DNA of 64,000 bases from Bryobacteraceae bacterium (GTDB lineage: Bacteria > Acidobacteriota > Terriglobia > Bryobacterales > Bryobacteraceae): positions 147,320-211,319 of the forward strand of contig JABAQT010000002.1 of assembly GCA_019187195.1 (NCBI GenBank), given 5' to 3'. The position numbers were made by a program, and so were the translations under genes. Position 1 is the stretch's first letter, and each line of letters starts with the position of its first letter. This document shows positions 9,132 to 18,062 of this stretch, piece by piece. The notes below the pieces were generated by a model that saw only the letters and a list, made by a program, of their open reading frames with translations, had not been told where the DNA came from and did not search any database.

Positions 9132-9739
9132 GCCGCTACCTCGAGCGCGCCGCCCGCGCGCGCCTGTTGGCGGAGCGCTATCCGGAATCACGCGAAGGCC
9201 TGCTGTTTGCCGCGGCAATCTTCGAATGGCAGTCAAAGGGTGAGGGCCTCGAGGAACTCCGCGCTCTCGTCCGCCGCATCGGACCACCCGTATTGCGGCG
9301 CGCCCCGCCCTCGCATGAGTGGTTCTCCCGCGTTATCGCCGAATTCGAGCCCCCCGCCATCCGCGGCCGCGCGCCGCGTGACAACGAGTGCCCGCTCTGC
9401 GGCCATCCGCCGCAACTCGGCGTGCTGCGCCCGGAAGGACACGGATCGGCCCTCACGCTCGCCTGCTCCCTCTGCCGGCACGAATGGCCGTATCCGCGCG
9501 CCACCTGCCCCGGTTGCGGCGAAACCGATCCCCATAAGATCGCCTTCGGAACAACGAAGGCTTTCCCCGCCATCCAGACCATGACTTGCGATTCCTGTTG
9601 GTCTTACCTCCATCTCATCGATCTTGGCAAGGACCCCCTCGCCGTGCCCGAAGCCGATGAACTCTCCGCCCAACCCCTCGACGTCTGGGCCATCGAGCAG
9701 GGTTACCGGAAATTGACCCCCAATTGGATTGGGATCTGA
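9128..9739 (+). CDS. fdhE: FdhE-like formate dehydrogenase accessory protein
   Basis: FdhE is a rubredoxin-like cytoplasmic factor needed for maturation or activation of respiratory formate dehydrogenase. The product has the four cysteine pairs of the family: CPLCG, CSLCRHEWPYPR, CPGCGE and CDSCWSYLH, with the usual VPEADELSAQPLDVWA near the end. I start at the TTG at 9128, which overlaps the stop of the cytochrome gene (TTGA). This gives 203 residues, about two thirds of E. coli FdhE and missing most of its N-terminal domain. The coupling to an FdnI gene supports the assignment. Confidence 0.82.
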   Translation: MSRYLERAARARLLAERYPESREGLLFAAAIFEWQSKGEGLEELRALVRRIGPPVLRRAPPSHEWFSRVIAEFEPPAIRGRAPRDNECPLCGHPPQLGVLRPEGHGSALTLACSLCRHEWPYPRATCPGCGETDPHKIAFGTTKAFPAIQTMTCDSCWSYLHLIDLGKDPLAVPEADELSAQPLDVWAIEQGYRKLTPNWIGI

Positions 9740-9760
9740 CAAGGGTGTATCATCACCCCC

Positions 9761-10957
9761 ATGGAACCTAAACTGACACGCCGCCGGATGATGCATGCAG
9801 CCGGACTGCCCCTTGCAGCCCAAGCCTCGAAAGCCGCCACTCCTTCGCCCTCCATCTACGCGCGCCTCGGCCTGCGCAGCTTCATTAACGCCTACGGCAC
9901 CCTGACAACGCTCGGGGGAACCCTCATGCTCCCCGAAGTGAAGCATGCCATGGAGGAGGCTTCCCGCGATTTCGTCGCCATTCACGACCTCCAGAAAAAA
10001 GTCGGAGAGCGCCTCGTCGAGCTCACCGGAGCCGAAGCCGGCTTCGTTACCTCCGGAGCCTCGGCCGCCTTGTGTCTCGCCACCTGCGCCGTCACCGCCG
10101 GAGCCGATAAAGACAAGATCAACCGCCTGCCCCACCTCACCGGCATGAAGAGCGAAATGATCATTCAGAAAGCTCACCGCAGTCCCTACGATCACGCTTT
10201 CCGCATGGTGGGCGTCCGGTTGGTCGAGGTCGAAACCGCCGATGAAGTCCGCAAGGCGATCAACTCGAATACTGCCGCTCTCATCATGGTCCTCAGCCAC
10301 AACTCCCTCGGCCACAAGGTGCAGTTGCCCGATATGCTCGAGATCGCTCACTCCTCGAATCTGCCCCTCGTTCTCGACGCCGCCGCCGAGGTCCCGCCCG
10401 CCGAAAACCTCCGCCGGTTCGTCAAAATGGGCGTCGACCTCGTCGCCTTCAGCGGTGGAAAGGAACTGCGCGGCCCGCAATGCAGCGGACTCCTGCTAGG
10501 CCGTAAGGCGCTCGTCGAGGCCGCCTATGCCAACAGCTCCCCGAACAATCACTTCGCCCGCATTGCCAAGGTAGGCAAGGAGGAAATCGTCGGGCTGCTG
10601 ACCGCCGTCGAGATGGCCCTCAAACGCGACGAGGCCTCTGAAAGGCAGCAGCGCGAGGCCACCTTGCGCCGTGTAGCCGCCAAACTCAAGGGAATTCCCA
10701 CCGTCCACACCGAGTTCATCCCGAATCTCGATCCCAGCCACTCCCCACGACTCTCCGTTCAGTGGGATGAGGCCAAACTCGGACTCACCGTCAACGCCGT
10801 ATTGACACGGCTGCGCGATGGCGACCCCTCCATCGTCACCGCCGACATGACCCGCTTCCGCCCCTCCTGGAAAGGCCTCGGCATCTTCGCCAACGAACTG
10901 CGCCCCGGTGAAGAACTGATCGTCGCCGAGCGCGTGCGCCAAATTCTCAAAGGCTGA
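9761..10957 (+). CDS. SelA-like PLP-dependent enzyme
   Basis: The 398-residue product has the fold-type I layout of the L-seryl-tRNA(Sec) selenium transferase/D-glucosaminate-6-phosphate ammonia-lyase family: FINAYGTLTTLGGT near the N-terminus, GAEAGFVTSGASAALCLATCA, VLDAAAEVPP, and the PLP lysine K234 in FSGGKELRGPQCSG. It starts with TRRRMMHAAGLPLAAQA, a twin-arginine-like leader common in this genome. That argues against a tRNA-modifying role and for a small-molecule lyase or racemase. It begins 21 bp after fdhE on the same strand. True SelA would fit a selenoprotein formate dehydrogenase, but the leader and family features make that less likely. Confidence 0.7.
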   Translation: MEPKLTRRRMMHAAGLPLAAQASKAATPSPSIYARLGLRSFINAYGTLTTLGGTLMLPEVKHAMEEASRDFVAIHDLQKKVGERLVELTGAEAGFVTSGASAALCLATCAVTAGADKDKINRLPHLTGMKSEMIIQKAHRSPYDHAFRMVGVRLVEVETADEVRKAINSNTAALIMVLSHNSLGHKVQLPDMLEIAHSSNLPLVLDAAAEVPPAENLRRFVKMGVDLVAFSGGKELRGPQCSGLLLGRKALVEAAYANSSPNNHFARIAKVGKEEIVGLLTAVEMALKRDEASERQQREATLRRVAAKLKGIPTVHTEFIPNLDPSHSPRLSVQWDEAKLGLTVNAVLTRLRDGDPSIVTADMTRFRPSWKGLGIFANELRPGEELIVAERVRQILKG

Positions 10958-10964
10958 CGAACCG

Positions 10965-12326
10965 TCAGCATTCGCCTTCAGCCGCCAGCATCTCGAGCGT
11001 GGCGTCAAACGCGTCCACGGTACGGCGCACATCCTCCTCCGTGTGAACCGCGCTGACCACGCCGCCCGGCCAGCCGATGATATCCACGCCGTGCAGCAGA
11101 AAACCCGTACGCATCTTATGCAGCAGGCGCGGTGAAATTCCACCCTTCAGCTTGTTCCAGGGCACTCGCCCGGCGTAGATGTCTTCGGCCGTCGCATCCC
11201 CACAGTAAATGTGGAAATCCGAGAACTCTCCATACACGCACCACCCCAAACCGCGCCGCCTCAGAACCGCGTTCATCCCATCGCGAATCGCCGCCCCGGT
11301 TCGCTTCGCCCGCTCCACCGCGTCCGTGTCCCTCACCTGCCGCAACGTCGCGATCCCCGCCGCCGCGGAGATCGGACCGGCGTTGAAGGTGCCCTGATGA
11401 AGCACCGGCGGCGGTTGGATATCGTCCCCCGCCTGCCGGTAATCGAGCATCCTCATTACATCCGCGCGGCCCACCAGCGCCGCGCCCGGATATCCTCCCG
11501 CCACGATCTTGGCAAGCGAGGTCAGGTCGGGCTTCACCCCGTAAAATCCCTGGGCCCCGCCGGTGGAACAGCGAAATCCGCAGATGACTTCGTCGAACAT
11601 GAGCAACACCCCATGCCGCGCCGTGGCATCCCGCAACCTGCGCAGTGCCTCCCCTCCCATCGGAATCTGCCCGAAAGTCGCGCCCGTCGGCTCCAGAATC
11701 ACCGCCGCGATGTCGTCGCGCGAGGCAAGCAACCCCTCGACTCCCTCCGCATCGTCCGGCGGCAGGATCAGCGTGTCTTCAACTATCCCCGGTATGATTC
11801 CCGGCGCGCCGCCAACCGGGAAACATACATGATCGTGCCACCCGTGAAAATGCCCCGAAAAGCGGACGATCTTCCGCTTCCCGCTGAAGGCCCGCGCCAC
11901 CCTCAGACCCAGATGTGTAGCCTCCGTCCCCGAGATCGTGAACCGTATCCTCTCGGCCGAAGGAACCAGTTCGTGAATCAGTTCCGCCCACTCCACCTCG
12001 AGTTCGTGGGAGGCGCCGAAATGAACCCCCTTGGGCATCTGCGCCGAAACAGCCTCCACAACGGCGGGATGATTGTGACCCAATAGCAAAGCCCCGTGCC
12101 CGCCGAAGTAATCGACGTATTCATTCCCATCCGTGTCCCATTTCCGCGATCCCGCCGCGCGCTCCACGTACACCGGATGCGGCAACAGAAACCGCCCGAT
12201 GTGTGTCACCCCGTTGCTCAACAAAGCGGCGGCGCGCTCATGCAGCACGCGCGACCCGGGCGTCTTGCTTGCATAGGCGCGGAGAATCTCGGACTTCATC
12301 AACGGAACGGCGTGCGTGGAGGCCAT
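10965..12326 (-). CDS. Class III aminotransferase, glutamate-1-semialdehyde aminomutase-like
   Basis: The 453-residue PLP enzyme shows DTDGNEYVDYFGGHGALLLGHNHPAVVEAV, GTEATHLGLRVARAFSGKRKIVRFSGHFHGWHD in pieces, the cofactor Asp in LLMFDEVICGFR, and the PLP-lysine segment SLAKIVAGGYPGAALVG. These match GSA-aminomutase relatives. True HemL enzymes are about 430 residues and cytoplasmic in tetrapyrrole synthesis. The inserts here (PPPVLHQGTFNAGP and the C-terminal part) and the lack of haem genes nearby suggest a paralogue aminotransferase of unknown substrate. It converges with the SelA-like gene, 7 bp between stops. Confidence 0.72.
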   Translation of the reverse strand: MASTHAVPLMKSEILRAYASKTPGSRVLHERAAALLSNGVTHIGRFLLPHPVYVERAAGSRKWDTDGNEYVDYFGGHGALLLGHNHPAVVEAVSAQMPKGVHFGASHELEVEWAELIHELVPSAERIRFTISGTEATHLGLRVARAFSGKRKIVRFSGHFHGWHDHVCFPVGGAPGIIPGIVEDTLILPPDDAEGVEGLLASRDDIAAVILEPTGATFGQIPMGGEALRRLRDATARHGVLLMFDEVICGFRCSTGGAQGFYGVKPDLTSLAKIVAGGYPGAALVGRADVMRMLDYRQAGDDIQPPPVLHQGTFNAGPISAAAGIATLRQVRDTDAVERAKRTGAAIRDGMNAVLRRRGLGWCVYGEFSDFHIYCGDATAEDIYAGRVPWNKLKGGISPRLLHKMRTGFLLHGVDIIGWPGGVVSAVHTEEDVRRTVDAFDATLEMLAAEGEC

Positions 12327-12378
12327 GCGTGTTATGGTAGCGCGGTCCGCGCCATTCGCCGGATGATATCATCGTCCC

Positions 12379-13176
12379 ATGCAAAATCGTCCCGCCCCCC
12401 GCCGGATGCTTTCACCAGTCTCCGGACGGGAAAGCAGCGAGCCTGCCTTCACGCGCTGTCTTCTGCTCATCCTGCTGCCGGCTTTTGGACTGGGCGCCCA
12501 ATCGCTGCCGCGCTACGATATTCACCGCGCCCCCTCGCCCATCACCATCGACGGAAAACTCGACGACGCCGCCTGGCGCGACGCCCCCACCGCCACGGAC
12601 TTTCATTTCAACTGGTGGAAGGAAGGAGCCAGGGAACAGACCGCCGTCAAACTGCTCTGGGATGACGGGAATCTCTACGCCGGCTTCTACTGCCACGACA
12701 AACATATCTCCGCCAGGGTCACCGAGCGCCACGGACCCGTATCGCTCGACGACAGCGCCGAAATCTTCCTTAGTCCCAATCCATCCAAGGTTCGCAACTA
12801 CTACGGCTTCGAGATTAACGCCATCGGAACAATGCTCAACTTCATTCGGGCCGACTGGTACACCGGCCCCAAAAACTGGGAACCGGACGGCGTGCGCTAC
12901 CGGACCTCCTACCATGGCCTCCCCGTGAAAAACGAATCACCCGATGACGATCACTGGATTCTCGAAATCGCCATCCCCTTCCGGAATTTCGCCAGGGACG
13001 CCGCCCACACGCCTCCGCGCGATGGCGACACATGGCGGCTGAACCTGAACCGCGCTGGCGGAAAGACGGACGCGCAATACAGCACCTGGTCGCCTGTAAC
13101 GACGCCGAAGCCGAGCTTTCACGTGCCCGAAGCCTTCGGATGGGTGCGTTTTGTGAATCGCCCTCCCTCCCGGTGA
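12379..13176 (+). CDS. Secreted CBM9-like carbohydrate-binding protein
   Basis: The 265-residue product has an extended N-terminus with a hydrophobic leader (CLLLILLPAFGLGAQS) followed by a CBM9-type beta-sandwich: ITIDGKLDDAAWRDAPTATDF, then LLWDDGNLYAGFYCHD, DDSAEIFLSPN, YYGFEINAIGTML and a C-terminal WRLNLNRAGG. The opening IDGKLDDAAW is the hallmark of the family. Such proteins bind sugars or act as adaptor domains of exported hydrolases. The start may instead be the second Met at 12406. The next gene, an exported beta-helix protein, begins 12 bp downstream, so the two are probably one operon. Confidence 0.8.
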   Translation: MQNRPAPRRMLSPVSGRESSEPAFTRCLLLILLPAFGLGAQSLPRYDIHRAPSPITIDGKLDDAAWRDAPTATDFHFNWWKEGAREQTAVKLLWDDGNLYAGFYCHDKHISARVTERHGPVSLDDSAEIFLSPNPSKVRNYYGFEINAIGTMLNFIRADWYTGPKNWEPDGVRYRTSYHGLPVKNESPDDDHWILEIAIPFRNFARDAAHTPPRDGDTWRLNLNRAGGKTDAQYSTWSPVTTPKPSFHVPEAFGWVRFVNRPPSR

Positions 13177-13188
13177 TAGGATTCCCGC

Positions 13189-15108
13189 ATGTCCGTGCCG
13201 CGCCCCGCCGCAATCCTCTTCTTCCTCGCCGCCCCCCTCCTCCCGGCGGCGGATAGCGTCACCCCGGGCAGGTTCGTCGTCGAGCGTCCCACGCTGATCT
13301 GCCTCGGCTTCGAGTGGCACATCGCGGGCGATGACAACCGCAACGCCGTTGTCGAGGTGAGTTACCGCAAGACGGGTGAGCGGAACTGGAAACAAGCGAT
13401 GCCCCTCTTCCGCCTGGGCGGCGAAAAAGTGACTCGCCCGGACCTCGGCCTCGACTACACTACCCCGGACATGTTCGCGGGCAGCATCCTCGACCTCGAA
13501 CCCGGCGCCGCCTACGAGGCGCGCTTCCGCATGCTCGATCCGGACGGCGTCCGCGGCGAGACCGTGCATACCGTCACCGTTCGTACCCGCGCCGAACCGA
13601 AAGAAGCGCCGGACGGGCGCATCCTTCACGTCTATCCCCCGGGTTGGAAAGGTCCGAAGCAGACGCCCGCTTTCCTCGGCCTCAAGGAGGCCTACTTCGG
13701 ATCCGGCCACGGCGATTGGGCCGTGCTCAGTGAACGGAGAGTCCGCCCCGGCGACATCATCCTTGTCCACGCCGGCCTCTACAAAGGAGACCGCTTCCAA
13801 TATTCCGGCGCGCTCGGCCTCGATTTCGATGGTACCTACGTCCTCACCGCCAAAGGCACGCCGGAACGGCCCATTGTCATCCGCGCGGCCGGAGATGGCG
13901 AGGTCATCTTCGATGGCGACGGAGCCCACGAACTGTTCAACGTGATGGCCGCCGATTACCACATCTTTGAAGGCCTCACCATCCGCAACGCCGATATCGC
14001 CTTTCAGGCCGGCCTCAAGGACGTGATCGGCGCGAATGGGCTCACCATCCGCAATTGCCGCATGGAAGACGTCGGCATCGCCCTCAACGCGCAGTACGCG
14101 GGCTCCCGGGATTTCTACATCGCCGGCAACGTCCTCCTCGGCCGCGACGATCCTTACCGCCTCCTTGGCTGGTACAACCCCGGCATCTACGGCGGCAACC
14201 GCCTGAAAAGCTACTACGCCATCAAGGTCTATGGAGCCGGCCACGCCGTCGCCCACAACTACATCGCCTATTTCCACGATGGAATCGACGTCTGCACTCA
14301 CGGCTCACCCGATGCCCGTGAAGACCACCACGCCTCGTCCATTGATTTCTACAACAACGATATCCACCTCATGGCGGATGACTTCATCGAAGCCGACGGC
14401 GGCGTCCACAATATCCGCGTCATGCGCAACCGCGGAGTGAACGCGGCGCAGTGCGGCCTCAGCGCCCAGCCTGTTTACGGCGGCCCCGCCTACTACATCC
14501 GCAACGTTCTCTACCATGTGCCGTCAGGCTGCGGACTCAAGTTCAACGTCAGGCCCGCCGGCATGGTCCTCTACCACAACACCATCATTTCGGAAATCCT
14601 GCCCGGCGACATCTTTTCGAACGTCCTGTTCCGCAACAACCTGTTCCTCGGCATCGACGCTCCCGGCCGCGCCGTCTTCCGCTTCTCGAACGCCACTGCC
14701 TACTCGAGTTACGACTACAACGGCTACCGCCTGAATCCGAAAGCCAGGGACCAGTTCCTGTGGAAGTCGCCGGCCCCCGGAACGCTTCGTGACTATACCC
14801 TCGGCCAGGCGCGGCCCCGTTCTTTCGGATCTCTGGCCGGATTGCGCGAGGCAACCGGACAGGAAACGCACGGCCTCGAGGTGGATTATGACGTATTTGA
14901 AAATCTTCACCCGCCTGAGGCCGCCAAACCTCACGCCATCTATCAGGCCCGGGACCTGAACTTCACCCTCAAACCCGGCGGCAAAGCCATCGACGCCGGC
15001 GTTCGCCTGCCGAACGTGAACGACGATTTCACCGGCGGCGCGCCTGATCTCGGAGCCTACGAATTCGGCCGCCCCATTCCCGTCTACGGCCCGCTCTCCC
15101 GCAAGTAA
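13189..15108 (+). CDS. Secreted right-handed parallel beta-helix protein
   Basis: The product has 639 residues with a signal peptide (AAILFFLAAPLLPAADS). A fibronectin-like beta-domain covers about residues 35-130 (WHIAGDDNRNAVVEVSYRKTG). A right-handed beta-helix follows, visible as repeated short turns such as FEGLTIRNADIAF, GLTIRNCRMEDVGIAL, FYIAGNVLLGRDD, VAHNYIAYFHDGID and FYNNDIHLM. The C-terminus ends in VNDDFTGGAPDLGAYEFGR, typical of polysaccharide-lyase-like beta-helix proteins. No catalytic residues can be assigned. Pectate-lyase-like or epimerase-like action on extracellular polysaccharide is plausible. It follows the CBM9 gene closely. Confidence 0.8.
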   Translation: MSVPRPAAILFFLAAPLLPAADSVTPGRFVVERPTLICLGFEWHIAGDDNRNAVVEVSYRKTGERNWKQAMPLFRLGGEKVTRPDLGLDYTTPDMFAGSILDLEPGAAYEARFRMLDPDGVRGETVHTVTVRTRAEPKEAPDGRILHVYPPGWKGPKQTPAFLGLKEAYFGSGHGDWAVLSERRVRPGDIILVHAGLYKGDRFQYSGALGLDFDGTYVLTAKGTPERPIVIRAAGDGEVIFDGDGAHELFNVMAADYHIFEGLTIRNADIAFQAGLKDVIGANGLTIRNCRMEDVGIALNAQYAGSRDFYIAGNVLLGRDDPYRLLGWYNPGIYGGNRLKSYYAIKVYGAGHAVAHNYIAYFHDGIDVCTHGSPDAREDHHASSIDFYNNDIHLMADDFIEADGGVHNIRVMRNRGVNAAQCGLSAQPVYGGPAYYIRNVLYHVPSGCGLKFNVRPAGMVLYHNTIISEILPGDIFSNVLFRNNLFLGIDAPGRAVFRFSNATAYSSYDYNGYRLNPKARDQFLWKSPAPGTLRDYTLGQARPRSFGSLAGLREATGQETHGLEVDYDVFENLHPPEAAKPHAIYQARDLNFTLKPGGKAIDAGVRLPNVNDDFTGGAPDLGAYEFGRPIPVYGPLSRK

Positions 15109-15123
15109 GAAGACCCTGTCCCC

Positions 15124-15699
15124 TCACTTCGAAGCCGTTACATGAAAGCTGGCGGTCATATCGTCCTGCGTGCCGATAATCCCCAACAACGCGCTGGGCG
15201 GCTTCATGTCATAGCTGGTCATCTTGAACACGCTCTTGCCGTCAATCACCATGCCCGCCGGCTGCAGCGTGGCGGCAATCGTGATTGGCCTGGCGATCCC
15301 CCGAATCGTCAGTACGCCGTCCACCTGAAACTGATTTCCTCCCCGCGGCGTCACCTTCGTCGAAGTGAACCGCATCTCCGGATATTGCCGCACCAGCAGC
15401 ATATCGCTCAGCGCCGCGTCCATGATCTTCTGAAGATCCTTCGGACTCACCCAGGTGTCGTGACACGCCATGCTCGTGGCTTCGATCTTCAACTCGACCT
15501 TGGAATTCGCCGGCGTCTGCGGATCATAGGTCAATTTCCCCTGAAAATTCGGAAATTCAAAATGGTGTGCCTTCCCCTTCATCATTCCTGTCTTTTTCAC
15601 TTCAAGAGTGATCAGGTTTCCCCCGCCTGAAAGGATCTTGTATCCGATAGGCTCGGCAAAGAGGGCGGTGGAGCCGAGGAATAGGAGCACGGGAATCAT
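15124..15699 (-). CDS. YceI-family periplasmic protein
   Basis: The 191-residue protein has a signal peptide (IPVLLFLGSTALFAEP) and a lipocalin-like YceI barrel: GGNLITLEVKKTGMMKGKAHHFEF, FQGKLTYDPQTPANSKVELKIEATSM in pieces, PEMRFTSTKVTPRGGNQFQVDGVLTIRG and the closing FKMTSYDMKPPSALLG. YceI proteins bind isoprenoid-type lipids in the periplasm; the ligand here is unknown. It is transcribed alone, convergent with the beta-helix gene and divergent from endonuclease IV. Confidence 0.87.
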   Translation of the reverse strand: MIPVLLFLGSTALFAEPIGYKILSGGGNLITLEVKKTGMMKGKAHHFEFPNFQGKLTYDPQTPANSKVELKIEATSMACHDTWVSPKDLQKIMDAALSDMLLVRQYPEMRFTSTKVTPRGGNQFQVDGVLTIRGIARPITIAATLQPAGMVIDGKSVFKMTSYDMKPPSALLGIIGTQDDMTASFHVTASK

Positions 15700-15755
15700 A
15701 CCATTCTCATATTACCTTCTATGACTCCTTTAATCTGCTCCCTCCTCATGGGAAT

Positions 15756-16643
15756 ATGTTTGAGTTGCCTGTCCGCATCGGTCTTCACGTCTCCATCGCC
15801 GGGTCGCTTGCCGCCGCCGCCGGACGGGCTCGCGAGTTGGGAGCCGCCACCCTTCAGATCTTCTCCTCGAGCCCGCGCATGTGGCGCGGATCTTCCCCCG
15901 CCCCCTCCGATATCGCCCGCTTCCAGACGCTAAGACGGCAATACGGCCTCTACCCTCTCGCCATTCACGCCAACTACCTCATCAACCTTGCATCAGACGG
16001 TCCCGAAGTGCGCCGCAAATCCATCGCTTCATTCCGCGCGGAATGTCAACGCGCCGCCGCCATCGGAGCCGACTACCTCGTCCTCCATCCCGGTAGCTGG
16101 CGCGGCCAGACCATCGGCTCGGCCATGGATACCTTCGCCGCCTCTCTCGCGAAAGCCACCGAAAACCTCTCTCTGGAAAACCTCACTCTCCTGCTCGAAT
16201 GCACGGCCGGGCAAGGCAGCGCCTTGGGCTGCCGCTTCGAGGAACTCGCCGAACTCGCTCACCGCTCGGCCGGATCCACCAGCCTCGGGCTCGGATACTG
16301 CCTCGATACCTGTCACCTGCTCGCCGCCGGATATGACATCGCCTCCGCCGAAGGACTCGAGGAAACCCTCCGCCGCGCCGAAGCGGTCCTCTCGCTCGCC
16401 AGCGTCCCCGTCATCCACGCCAACGATTCGAAATTCCCCCTCGGAGCCCGCCGCGACCGCCACCAGCACATCGGCCAGGGCTACATCGGCGAGGCGGCCT
16501 TCCGGAGAATTCTCCGCCATCCCATGCTCGACGGCAAGGCATTTCTCCTGGAAACTCCCGTGGACAGCGAAGAAAGCGAATTGCGGAACCTCAACACCCT
16601 GCGCCGCCTCGCCGCTACACGTCGTGCTGATGGCCGGCGCTGA
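15756..16643 (+). CDS. nfo: Deoxyribonuclease IV (AP endonuclease)
   Basis: This enzyme cuts DNA 5' of abasic sites in base-excision repair. The 295-residue length is standard. The TIM-barrel signature is clear: GLHVSIAGSL, LQIFSSSPRMW, YPLAIHANYLINLAS, VLHPGSWRG with a metal His, LLLECTAGQGSALG with a metal Glu, YCLDTCHLLAAGYD with metal Asp and His, VPVIHANDSKFPLGARRDRHQHIGQG in pieces, and LLETP. The ATG at 15756 is preceded by GGGAAT. Its 3' end overlaps that of the convergent SDR gene by 29 bp. Confidence 0.92.
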   Translation: MFELPVRIGLHVSIAGSLAAAAGRARELGAATLQIFSSSPRMWRGSSPAPSDIARFQTLRRQYGLYPLAIHANYLINLASDGPEVRRKSIASFRAECQRAAAIGADYLVLHPGSWRGQTIGSAMDTFAASLAKATENLSLENLTLLLECTAGQGSALGCRFEELAELAHRSAGSTSLGLGYCLDTCHLLAAGYDIASAEGLEETLRRAEAVLSLASVPVIHANDSKFPLGARRDRHQHIGQGYIGEAAFRRILRHPMLDGKAFLLETPVDSEESELRNLNTLRRLAATRRADGRR

Positions 16644-17301
16644 ATCCCCCATCCACCGGCAGAGCGATGCCGGTGATCCATGAGGCGTCATCCGATAGCA
16701 GAAACAGCGCCGCCTTGGCGATATCTTCCGCCTCCCCCATCCGTCCCAGTGGATGCATCGCCTCGATCTTCGTCCTCCGCTCCGGATCCCCCAGAATGGC
16801 CCGCGTGAGTCCCGTCTTCGCAAATCCGGGGCAGATGCAGTTCACACGGATCCCCTTCGACGCGTAATCGAGTGCCATGTTCCGCGTCAGCGCCACCAGC
16901 GCCCCTTTGGTCGCCGTGTAAGCAGCCCGGTTGCGAACCCCGATCAGCGCCACGGCCGAGGAAATGTACACGATGCTGCCTCCCGCCGGCATCCGCGGAA
17001 TGGCTTGCTTCGCGCATAGATACGAACCCTTGAGGTTCACATCCATCACCGCGTCCCACCCCGCTTCATCCTGGTCGGCCAGCGCATGCCGCACCGCGAT
17101 CCCCGCCGCCGTCACCAGACCATCCACCCTCTCCACCCCGCGAAACGCCGCCTCCACGGCATCCGCGTCCGCTACATCGCAGTTGTGCCGGTCGAGCAGG
17201 ATCACTTCCGCTCCTTCCGCCGCGCACAGGTCCGCCGACGCCAGCCCGATTCCCGAGGCCGCGCCCGTCACCACAATCACTTTCCCTTCAAGCTTCCCCA
17301 T
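16615..17301 (-). CDS. SDR-family oxidoreductase
   Basis: This classical short-chain dehydrogenase has 228 residues: NAD(P)-binding TGAASGIG near the N-terminus, Asp after the second strand (LLDRHNCDV, favouring NAD), VYISSAVA with the catalytic Ser, and YTATK with Tyr and Lys. The C-terminus is ITGIALPVDGGFS. It lies 1 bp after the stop of a second SDR gene, so the two form an operon. Substrate unknown; sugar or hydroxy-acid dehydrogenases are common in this group. Confidence 0.85.
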   Translation of the reverse strand: MGKLEGKVIVVTGAASGIGLASADLCAAEGAEVILLDRHNCDVADADAVEAAFRGVERVDGLVTAAGIAVRHALADQDEAGWDAVMDVNLKGSYLCAKQAIPRMPAGGSIVYISSAVALIGVRNRAAYTATKGALVALTRNMALDYASKGIRVNCICPGFAKTGLTRAILGDPERRTKIEAMHPLGRMGEAEDIAKAALFLLSDDASWITGIALPVDGGFSAGHQHDV

Positions 17302-17302
17302 G

Positions 17303-18043
17303 TCAGTGCATCGCCCATCCGGCGTCCACGTTCACCGTCTGTCCCGTCATGCCGTCGCTCATCGGCCCTGCCAGAAACGCGCACACCCGCGCCACGTCCA
17401 CCGGTTGCAACCGCCTCTTCAGACTCTGCATCGTCAGGAACTCCCTGCTCTGCTCCTCCGTCACGAAGAACTTCTCCGACGCCGTCTGAATCGCCCCCGG
17501 AGTGATGCAGTTGACGTGGATGTTATACTCGCCCAACTCCTTCGCCATCACGCGCGTCAGGCCGATCACGCCGCCCTTGGTCGCCACATAATGGCTCAAG
17601 AGCTTCGTCCCCAGGAAGAACGTCACCGAGGAGATGTTGACGATCTTCCCGGATCTCTGTTTCACCATGTGGGCGGCCACCAGTTGCGACATGCGGAATG
17701 TCCCCGCCAGGTTAATGTCCTGCATGTCGCTCCACTGCTCCTCGGTCAATTCGAGGAACGGCATGCGTGGATAGACGCCGGCATTGTTGATCAGAATATC
17801 GACCCGCGAAAACCGCTCGATCGTCGCCTCCACCGCCGCCGCCAGCCGGCCGCGGTCGCGCATGTTCGCCTCCACCGCCATCCCGTTCTCGCCTATCCGG
17901 TTCGCCACATGCCGTGCCGCTCCTCCGTCCCGGTCGAGCACCACTACCTTCGCGCCCATCTCGGCAAAAAGGAGCGCCGTCGCTTCTCCAATCCCAGCGG
18001 CGGCGCCCGTGACTATTGCAACTTTATCGTTCAACACGGACAA
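17303..18043 (-). CDS. SDR-family oxidoreductase, first of a pair
   Basis: The 246-residue classical SDR has TGAAAGIG for cofactor binding, VVLDRDGG (NAD preference likely), ILINNAGVY, VNISSVTFF with the catalytic Ser, and HYVATKGGVIGLTR with the YxxxK pair. The C-terminus is MTGQTVNVDAGWAMH. It sits directly upstream of another SDR gene and 19 bp downstream of the VIT/VWA gene, all on the minus strand. Two adjacent SDRs often act on successive steps of one sugar or polyol pathway, but nothing here fixes the substrate. Confidence 0.85.
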   Translation of the reverse strand: MSVLNDKVAIVTGAAAGIGEATALLFAEMGAKVVVLDRDGGAARHVANRIGENGMAVEANMRDRGRLAAAVEATIERFSRVDILINNAGVYPRMPFLELTEEQWSDMQDINLAGTFRMSQLVAAHMVKQRSGKIVNISSVTFFLGTKLLSHYVATKGGVIGLTRVMAKELGEYNIHVNCITPGAIQTASEKFFVTEEQSREFLTMQSLKRRLQPVDVARVCAFLAGPMSDGMTGQTVNVDAGWAMH

Positions 18044-18062
18044 AAGCGTAACACACTCGCGC

